From NCBI GenBank assembly GCA_964523875.1, contig CAZGAS010000005.1, positions 1 through 43,084 of the forward strand: 43,084 bases of DNA. Reading direction: 5' to 3'. The notes below the pieces were generated by a model. That model searched no databases. It was not told the origin of the DNA and saw only the letters and a list, made by a program, of their open reading frames with translations. Shown here in pieces: positions 32,601-41,900 of this stretch. Positions within the stretch are counted from its first letter, which is position 1; every line of letters starts with the position of its first letter. The DNA comes from JAUVHV01 sp964523875. GTDB taxonomy: Bacteria > Omnitrophota > Gorgyraeia > JABMRG01. Made by a program: the position numbers and the translations under genes.

Positions 32601-35600
32601 TGGGATTGCCAGACCTTTCAGTAAAGAGGCCAATTACTATATCTATGTTCTTTTTGGGCATAATTATTATTGGCTTTATCGCGTTTAGCCGTCTTCCCAT
32701 TGAGCTTCTTCCCAACTTTAGTTTTGGTGATATCTCCATATTTATCAATATACGCGGCGGTATGCCTCCTGAAGAAGTAGAAGAGCAGGTTACTAAACCT
32801 ATCGAGGAGGCTGTGGGCACGGTTTCTCACCTGCGCAATCTCATATCAGTATCAGAAGAAGGGCGTTCACGTATAGTGCTGCGGTTTGAGCCCGGCATAA
32901 ACATGAATTACGCTCTTTTAGAAGTCCGCGAAAAATTTTCACGCATAAGATCTAAGCTCCCGAAACAGATAGAAAAGCCTGTAATCGCAAAGTTTGAACA
33001 GCAGGATAGGCCGATAGTAATAATCGCTGTCACAGCTTTAGGCTACACACCTGAGATGCTAAGAAGGATTGTAGATGAGAATATAAAGGACCGTATACTT
33101 AGGGTAAATGGCATCGCGAATGTTGATATTGGCGGGGGCAGGGAGCGCAAGATACTTGTTGAGGTTGACCAGCGAAAGCTTCAGTCATATCACCTGCCGA
33201 TAGGAAAGGTTATAAACGCCCTTAATACAAATAATATCGATCTCCTGCTTGGTTCATATGAGAAAACGCGCGATAAACATCTTATACGTGTCGCAGGCGG
33301 CTTTAAGAGTATAGAGGATATCGGGAATGTTGGTATAGCTGTGACGCCAAGCAGGTCGATTATTAAGGTAAAGGATGTGGCGATTGTCAAGGATTCTTAT
33401 CTTGAGGCCCAGAGTTACGCGCGTGTAAATGTCCTGCCCGTTGTCTCTCTATATATCCAGAAGGAAAGTGAGGCGAATACAATCGCGGTCGCGCGAGGTA
33501 TACAGAAGGTAAAGGATGAGCTCTTATCCGGAATATTGGATAAGCGTATAAGGCTTATTGAGACCTATAACCAGGCAGATAGTATAAAACAGGCAATTGA
33601 CGGCGTGAAGAAGACACTGTTATGGGGCGCGTTATTCGCTATCCTAGTCTTATGGTTTTTTCTAAGAGATATGCGTTCTACTTTTATTATAGCCGCGTCT
33701 ATTCCTGTATCTGTGATAGCTACCTTCATGTGCATGTACTTTTTTAAGATAACACTAAATATCATGACATTAAGCGGCCTTGCTATAGGTGTAGGTATGC
33801 TTGTAGATAGCTCAGTAGTTGTATTGGAGAATATACACAGGCTTAAAGAAAAAGGCCTCAAGATAAAAAGCGCGGTTATTGAAGGCGCGCAGGAGATGAT
33901 ACTAGCGATAACAGCGGGTACGATAACTACTATAGTTGTATTTTTGCCTATTATATTTATAAGCAAAGACATACGAATACTCTACATGGGGCTCGCTCTT
34001 ACAGTGACGTTCTCACTTGTTGCGAGCCTGTTTGTGGCGCTTTCATTAGTTCCGATGCTGTCAGTCTATTTGCCGGATATGAATTGGTTCAGGAGATTTC
34101 GGCCTAAAAAGCCCTGGCAAAAGAATGTTGAGAAGGTTACAAGGCCGAAACAAAAGCCATTCATAGAAAAATTTAGAAAAAAGTACAGGTCTCTTTTAAC
34201 GCAGAGTTTGCGTAACCGTTATTTATTGGTTATTATTACGATAGTATTGTTTTGCGGTGCCATATATCTCTTGCAGTTTCACATAGAAAAAGAGTTTGTC
34301 GGTACAGCACAACAACAGGATTTTACTATATTTGTTGAGTTACCGACAGGCGCGAAGCTTGATATCTCGGACCAGGCTGTCGCGGGCATTGAGGATGTTT
34401 TAGAGACCATCCCGGAGATAAAGCAGTTCTCATCCCGCATAGAGAAGTGGTCGTCAAAGATATATGTAAAGCTTGTCCCTCTGGCCCAGAGGACACGTTC
34501 TACAAAAGAGGTTATTGATGACCTGCGTACCAGGGTTGAGGATGTTGAGAGAAGATTCCGCGAGGCATTTATCTATTTTGAAGAGGCGGAAGAGTCAGAG
34601 ACTAATGAGATTATCATTGATATCTTTGGATATAATTACAATAACCTGAATGAGCTTGCAATATCCATGCTGACGAGGATGCAGGCTATCCCGGGGCTGT
34701 TGGACCTTAAGATAAGGTGGAGAAAAGGAAGGCCCGAATGGAAGCTGAAGGTAAACCGCCGAAAGGCCTCAATGTATGGGTTTACGGTTGATGATATAGC
34801 AAATGTTGTCCACGCCCAAATGAGGGGTTTAAGGGCCACGCTCTATCATGCTGATGCCAAAGAGATAGAGGTTATAGGCAGACTGCAGGAAAAAGACAGG
34901 CGCACCTTAGACCAGCTGAGAAAGCTTACGCTTACAGCGCCGGATGGTACTAGCGTATTCCTTGAGCAGGTAGTTGACCTTGAACCAGGTATAGGCCCTA
35001 GTAAGATATGGCGGAAGAATAAGTCACGAATGATACAGATAAGCGCTAATCGCGGAAGCCTTGCCTTTGGTACTGCCGCAGAGAAGATACAGGCAGTGCT
35101 AAAGGGCCTTAAGCTGCCTAAGGATTATTATTATAATCTTGGTGATAATTACTGGAGGATGATACGTAATCAGAAGGAGTTTTTGGCAATATGGCCACCC
35201 GGCATATTATGGATAGTTATAATACTAATATATCTAGTGCTCGCGTCATTATTTGAGTCATATTCACAACCTTTTATTATCATGATAACAGTTCCCCTCG
35301 CGGTAATTGGCGTTGCAGCGGCATTATGGATAACAAAGAAGACAATAAACATAAGCGTTCTTATGGGGGGCATTATGCTTGGTGGTATAGTTGTAAATAA
35401 CGCTATTATGCTTGTTGATTATACCAATCGTCTGGCGCAGCAAGGTTTTTGCTCCAAACGGGCTATTATAACAGCCAGTATAAGGCGTTTAAGGCCGATT
35501 ATGATGACAACCTGCACTACCCTTTTGGGGCTTCTCCCTATGGCGATGGATAAGAGTGAACAAGCGACCCTCTGGTCCCCTTTGGCAATAACGGTTATGG

Positions 35601-35704
35601 GCGGCCTTATAAGCTCGACGGTGCTTACCCTCTTTGTTGTCCCTAGTACCTACGTAATATTCCAGGATATAAGACAGCGTTTATTCCCCAAGCCTTCCAT
35701 ATAA
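32600..35704 (+). CDS. RND efflux permease
   Basis: 1034 aa, the usual length, from a GTG with GAGGAG five bases upstream. The GTG overlaps the TAG of the first permease by one base. HAE1-type features: MGLPDLSVKRPITISMFF, GVGMLVDSSVVVLENI in TM4 and LGGIVVNNAIMLVDY in TM10-11. There is no extra C-terminal domain. Two permeases beside one fusion protein and one duct suggest a mixed trimer of the MdtBC kind, or two pumps sharing the same partners. The substrate is unknown; this superfamily drives drugs, bile salts, lipids or metabolites out with the proton gradient. Confidence 0.92.
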   Translation: MGLPDLSVKRPITISMFFLGIIIIGFIAFSRLPIELLPNFSFGDISIFINIRGGMPPEEVEEQVTKPIEEAVGTVSHLRNLISVSEEGRSRIVLRFEPGINMNYALLEVREKFSRIRSKLPKQIEKPVIAKFEQQDRPIVIIAVTALGYTPEMLRRIVDENIKDRILRVNGIANVDIGGGRERKILVEVDQRKLQSYHLPIGKVINALNTNNIDLLLGSYEKTRDKHLIRVAGGFKSIEDIGNVGIAVTPSRSIIKVKDVAIVKDSYLEAQSYARVNVLPVVSLYIQKESEANTIAVARGIQKVKDELLSGILDKRIRLIETYNQADSIKQAIDGVKKTLLWGALFAILVLWFFLRDMRSTFIIAASIPVSVIATFMCMYFFKITLNIMTLSGLAIGVGMLVDSSVVVLENIHRLKEKGLKIKSAVIEGAQEMILAITAGTITTIVVFLPIIFISKDIRILYMGLALTVTFSLVASLFVALSLVPMLSVYLPDMNWFRRFRPKKPWQKNVEKVTRPKQKPFIEKFRKKYRSLLTQSLRNRYLLVIITIVLFCGAIYLLQFHIEKEFVGTAQQQDFTIFVELPTGAKLDISDQAVAGIEDVLETIPEIKQFSSRIEKWSSKIYVKLVPLAQRTRSTKEVIDDLRTRVEDVERRFREAFIYFEEAEESETNEIIIDIFGYNYNNLNELAISMLTRMQAIPGLLDLKIRWRKGRPEWKLKVNRRKASMYGFTVDDIANVVHAQMRGLRATLYHADAKEIEVIGRLQEKDRRTLDQLRKLTLTAPDGTSVFLEQVVDLEPGIGPSKIWRKNKSRMIQISANRGSLAFGTAAEKIQAVLKGLKLPKDYYYNLGDNYWRMIRNQKEFLAIWPPGILWIVIILIYLVLASLFESYSQPFIIMITVPLAVIGVAAALWITKKTINISVLMGGIMLGGIVVNNAIMLVDYTNRLAQQGFCSKRAIITASIRRLRPIMMTTCTTLLGLLPMAMDKSEQATLWSPLAITVMGGLISSTVLTLFVVPSTYVIFQDIRQRLFPKPSI

Positions 35705-35773
35705 TTATACATTAGCGCGTCTACCATTAATATTACCCAACCCCTTAAAAGTAAATTTTTTTAATAATTTTAC

Positions 35774-35802
35774 TTGACTTAATACGTGTCGAATGGTATA
35801 CT
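35774..35802 (+). promoter_or_regulatory. Promoter of the SecA-like giant gene
   Basis: TTGACT (35774-35779), 17-bp spacer, TATACT (35797-35802). The leader would be about 125 nt. A second TATAAT at 35898-35903 has no good -35. GAGGGGG stands 8 bases before the ATG at 35934. AAGTAAA/TTTACTT (35749-35755 and 35769-35775) could form a weak hairpin ending the efflux operon. Confidence 0.65.
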
Positions 35803-35933
35803 TTTGTTGTACATTAAAAAAGTCTTAATAAGATATGTAACAAAGTATGAAAAACATTAAGAAAACTTAGGCATTTTTCGTGTTTTAAAGTGTTATATAT
35901 AATAGATAGTAGAATCTTGAGGGGGCAAATAGC

Positions 35934-38900
35934 ATGTTTTACACTAATGACAAAGGAAGAATAATATTTAAATGTATAAGTATTATAATTGTCATCTGCT
36001 TTTTCTTCCAGGATATATCTTGGGCAACTAATGGTTTGCCATTATGGTCAGTAATAAATGGAAACCGTGTGCTCGAGGCCCGCGAAAAAGACTTTACCAA
36101 CCTAGCAAAGATAAAGATCCCAAAAGACTACGGAATAATCAAAGAGATCCACAATGCCGGAAGCGATAAGGTTATAATCAATATCCAGGATGCCCATGCT
36201 AATCTCGGTGCCCAAGAGTCGATTAACAAGCTTATCGCAGGTCTTGATAAGGATTACCAGCTCAAACTTGTGGCGCTGGAAGGTGCTAAGGGTTATGTTG
36301 ATGTATCTTCTCTGCAGTCATATCCTGATGATAGCACAAAGAAAGATATAGCTGATTACCTGCTTGAGCGAGGCAAGATAAACGCGGCAGAGTATTACAA
36401 GATAACATCATCTTCTAGTATAAAGCTTTATGGCGTTGAAGATGGCTCATTATACAGAGAGAATGTTAAATGTTATATAGATTCACTAACAAATAAAGGC
36501 AGTATCCATAAAGCTATTATCACATTAAAGAGGGTGATATCACAGCTTAAGTCCAAGGTATATTCTAAGCAGCTCATAGAGCTTGATAAGAAAAGGCTTA
36601 AATACAGAACAGACGAAATATCATTTAAGGAGTATTGGAAATATTTAGGCGCGCAATCCCGCAGGCTGAAGATAGATATATCAGGTTTTGAGAATATCCG
36701 TGCTTTACTTGATGCCTCTGAGCTTGAGGATAGGGTGAATTTTGTTGATGCTGAAAAAGAACGCCAGGCATTGATAGAGATACTTACAAATAGCCTTACC
36801 GGCGATAAGATGGAACAGCTTTTATCAGAGAGCGTATCGTTTAGAAGCGGCAGGATACAGCCTTCAGTATATCATAACCATTTAAGGGATTATGCCCTGT
36901 CATGCGGGATAGACATATCATTATATCCTAATCTATCAGGCTATACAGATTATGTCAATCTTCACGATAAGATTGTATTGGATGCGCTCTTTATAGAACT
37001 CGATGAGCTTATAGACAGCGTACAATCCCAATTAATCCGTAATGATGATCAACTTTTGCTCGCTTCTATATCAAAGAGATTGGACATCCTTATAGAAATT
37101 TTAGATGCCAAGATTGTAAACAGGGACCTGCAATATTTTAAGTCCCATAGAGCAGATTTTATACCACAGAATATATCCCATGAATTAGCGCCACTAATGG
37201 TGAGATACAAGGCAGAGGCAAATCTTGTGCCTGATATGAAGGTTATAGCAGAGGCCCTGCCGCATGTTGAGAAATTCTATGATGCAGCAACAAAGAGAAA
37301 TGAAGCGCTTGTTAATAATACGCTTAACAAGATGAAGGAAGATAAACGCTCATTAGCGGTGCTTGTGACAGGAGGCTTTCATACAGAGGGCATAACAGAG
37401 ATACTTAGAAAGCATGACATGTCATATATGGTGGTCCTACCTAAATTTTCCAAGGATGCCCTTGATAGGCCTTACGATGATATTATCCTTAATAAGAAAG
37501 AGCCTTTTGAGGAGATACTCTCCAAGGGGGAATATTATCTTGCGGTTGCTAATGCTTTCAGTAACCTGCTGCCCATAAATGAGAGTTATGCGGCTTTAGG
37601 AACAGGTTTTGTATTGGGCCGTCCGGATGAAAATAATGTTGATAAATGGGCTGATGTATGGCTTAAGTTTGAAAGGGAGATTGAAAGAGCAGGTGAAAAG
37701 CCCGGGCAAATGACTCCTGAAAATCTAAGGCATTTAGCAGAAAGCGCCAGATATGTACCATTATCAGAGAATGAATATTATATAGTCTTGGAAGCCGAAG
37801 ACGAAGAGACAAGTGTTATAAGTGTCTCTTACGGCAAAGACGCAGAACTCCCTGAGATAAGCGCGGTAGTTGGCAAGGAGAAAGCAAGGGTAGTCTTAAT
37901 GGAGCACGAGGGCGGTAAACAGGATCATATATCTACTCAAGCAGAGAATTTTGAGCAGAAAAGAGAAGAACTCCTTGCAGGAATAGAACAGGATAAGATA
38001 TCAAGCGATATCTTAAGACAGACAGAACAGATAAATAAGCAGCTTCGCGACAAGGTACGTGAGTTACAGGCGATAAAAGGTGAGCCTGCTTATGACATAA
38101 AATTGCAGAGGTTAGAAAAGATCTATGGAGAGAACCGGGTAAAGATCGCTATTAAGGAAGCCCGTATTGGCGTATTTATGAAAACATCTTCAGGAGGTGT
38201 GGACAAGGACAAGTCTCGAATACCGCTTTTGTATGATAAATTTCAGCCTGAGGAAGCATTAATAGTAGCAGGTTTAACAACATTTGTTATATCTGTTACT
38301 TTTGCTAGCAGATTTTTTAATCAAATGAATAAATGTTATGTAACTTTAGGTGAAGATAGCTTTTTTGTTTCTATAAATAATAATTCCAGGGAAGCGAAAG
38401 ACAGATTTTATATCAGGCCTGTAATGAGAGAAGAGATGCGTAGCGAAGAAAGTAAGGGAATGTTTCATGTTCCAGCGGATAAATGGTTTCAAGATTGGAT
38501 GAGTATATTTTATAAACAGGGTAACCAGCGCAAGGTTAAATATACACTTGATAATTTAAATGTTTTAATCGATTATGTTAAATTTCCTGGTAATGCTAAT
38601 AATGCAAGACCAAATATAGTAAGAGATATTATATGGGATTATGAAAAAGTTATAAGCCAGTTTGCTCAATCATTTTCGTTTAAGGTGAAAAGCGCATTTG
38701 AAGAACAGATACAGAATAAGCTAGAAGCTATTAATAAGAATCCATCCGCATATCAACAAGGCATAGATAGGTTGTATTATATGTATGGCAAGGACATGGT
38801 AAATAAGGTTCTTAAATCTTTATCAATGCTCAATACAGCTGATATTGCAGGTACAACTAATACAGAAAAAGCATCTTCTTCAGGTAAGTCTAAATCCATG

Positions 38901-41900
38901 TTTTTAAAAACTGCTGAGGAAATTCTTAGGCAGACCGGTGTTAAACCTAAAGAAGGTTTAGATGGTATCTTAAAAACAGAAATACAGTCTCTTCTGGCAG
39001 GAGGTATAAGCCCGTCAATAAGTAGGTTAAGGATTCAGATTGATGCTGCTAAGAATATGGTTAAAGGGGTTATGTATCTCATACCAATGGGTTTTGGAAA
39101 GAGCCTTACCTTCAGGCTGGCAAGCTTTATGCTTGCTAAGAAGATGGGCTATAGCTTAAAAAATAATAAAGGNNNNNNNNNNNNNNNNNNNNNNNNNNNN
39201 NNNNNNNNNNNNNNNNNNNNNNNNNNNNNNNNNNNNNNNNNNNNNNNNNNNNNNNNNNNNNNNNNNNNNNNNCACGCCGCATTAGAGGCAAAAGAAGGCG
39301 TAGAGGTCCAGCCTGAGAATGTCACTACAAATACCATGATGCTTAAAGGCTTCTTAAGCAGCAGTTTAATCGATAAAAAATTCGCTGGGGCAAGTGGTAC
39401 TATGGATAAGGAGTTTATGGGGCGCGTTCACGATAAAAAGGTCGAAGAGCCCAAGCTTGAAAAAGAAGATATATCCAAGCGCGAAGACAGGATCAGGATG
39501 TATAAAGCCGAGGTTACCAAGTGGGAAGGTTTTTATAACGATATCCTGGAAAGGATCAAAAACAAGCAAGCTGTTCTGATAAACGCGCAAGAGGGCATGC
39601 CTGATAAGATAATAGAGGAGATACAAAAAAGATACAAAGAACAATATGGAGAGGATGAATATAGACAGCGTTTCCCAACAGCGCGAACTAATGAAGAGCT
39701 TGATATACGCGTATTTAACGCCACATCATTAACAGACATAAGCGAAATAGAAAAGAACGCAGGCAAGCCAGGTGCTATAACTATAGTAACAAATCGCGGC
39801 ACAAGAGGCCTTGATGTAAAACAAGATACAAAGGCAGCTGTTATAGAAAAAGGCCTTGATGAGGCAGCGGCAAAATTGGTAGAAGACGGTGTATATTCAT
39901 ACTCAACATATATCCACGAATCAAAGGCAACAGATACTCAATTCCGGGGCAGGATAGCGAGATTACCTGGTACAAGAGGTGTATGGACAGCATACTGGTC
40001 ATGTGAAGATGAGATATTTGTAAAGCACAAAGACAATCCCAGTGTCAAGACAGCTCTTGCGTCATTGCTGCATGAGATTGCGATAGTCGGAGAACCTATA
40101 GATGCTGATGATAATAGAGAGCCTGTGAATATAGTAAAACTTATAGGCGCTCTTAGAGATTCTATAACAAGTTCCCAGATAGAGCAATTTAAGCAGGATG
40201 AGCCGTTTGAAGAGGAGATAGAGAGAAGAAAATCCTCTATCAAGGTATTGAGAGAGGCCGTATTAAACGAAGATTTTGCTAATAAGGGATTGAATCAATT
40301 TATACCTGGGATAGAAAAACTTGCTTCTAATATCCGGGATATGCAGAACCGTGAAGCTATGGATGCATTCAGGATGGGAGTACTTGCTACATTTGATGAG
40401 GCCTTATCTATGTACCTGGACCCTGTACTTGACGCGCGCAGCAGGTTGAGCCATGAGATGCAATCCGCTAAATGGAAGGGTGTTATTACTCAGGCAAAGC
40501 CGGTTGTAAATTTCAGGACTATATCAGAGGTAGCATATGAAAAGGCTATGAGATATATACAGGATGCTGATGTATCTAAAATGGCATTGGAAGCATCCCA
40601 GATCAGTAAACAGACTCCGCCTTCTGCTTTTGCCCGCCGTGCCCGTGATGCGCTCGGCAGGGTGCGCAAGAATATAGCAGGCGTGTTATTAGCAGGCTCC
40701 ATTATAGGTACGGGATTATGGCTTCTTGGTAAGGTAATGGCTGTGTTTCATCTTGTAGGCATGATTATGGCAGGTAATACAGCTCTTCTTTCGCAATCAT
40801 TATTAATTAAATCAATATTAGGATTATCCACACTACTTCCTGTTGCCGCATGGATCGGCATAGCCGCGTTTATTATTATAGCGGGTATCACGCTCTCCCA
40901 GACACATCTCAAGCTTTTCAATCAGGTGTATCAGGAAAAGATGATGACAAGCCTTGGGCTTGTTGTGCGCAGAACATTTACCAGGCAAGAGCTTGGTAGG
41001 GCTATATTGAGCATACCTGTTACCGCGCTATCCATGTTAGCCTCTGCCGCGCCCTTAGTATCTATATTTACATTAATCTCAGCGGCAGTCTTTCCAGCGG
41101 CTGCTACATTGTTAATACCAATAGCCGTTATAATAGGTGCTGCGGGACTCATATCTATTGCCATACTTGTAAATCCTATTGCATCAAAACAACTCCAATC
41201 TGAAAAATTAAAACAGCCCGGTGATATAGCCCGCGGCATGCGTTCTCTCTCCTTTGGCCTTGGCGCGGTTTCCATAGGCGTCGTGTCTGTGATGTATATT
41301 TCATCTATTGCAGGTATATTGATCCCTGTTATAACTATTATACTTAGTACTATCATATCTAAGGGGGTGCTTGCGAGGTTTTATGATAATAGGCTCGAAA
41401 GCGCATACTCCGCGAAAAAAGCCAAGAGGATAGGCCTTGAGTTATCTCCATTGATATTCGCGGGCCTAGCAGGGCTTGCGCTCTTGATAAGCAGTAGCGC
41501 TACAGCGTTTGCTGTTACTACATCTATATTTTCAGCGCCCCTTGCTATAATGGCTATTCTTTATTTTGTAGCGCTGCCTTATATGTCATCTCGTTTAGGG
41601 CGCGTGGAATCCGAGGCAGTCGGTTCCGGGCGTAAAGGCACCGCGATAAAAGAAGGATTGCAGGCAGGTTTTACAAATATTCGAACCCTTTGGATAGGTT
41701 TCGGAGCGTTAACTGCGATTACAGTCAGTGCGATGATGTTTATTGGAACCCTTCCTTTATGGGGTGTTGTTATTGCTGGAATTGAGGCCTTTGCTATATC
41801 TACAATAGTTATAATGTCAATATCCAGGTTACGTGCCAAGCGCGCTAAGGGAGAAGAGCTTAAAGGTATTCAGGGAAAGATCGCGGAATACCTTACAGAT

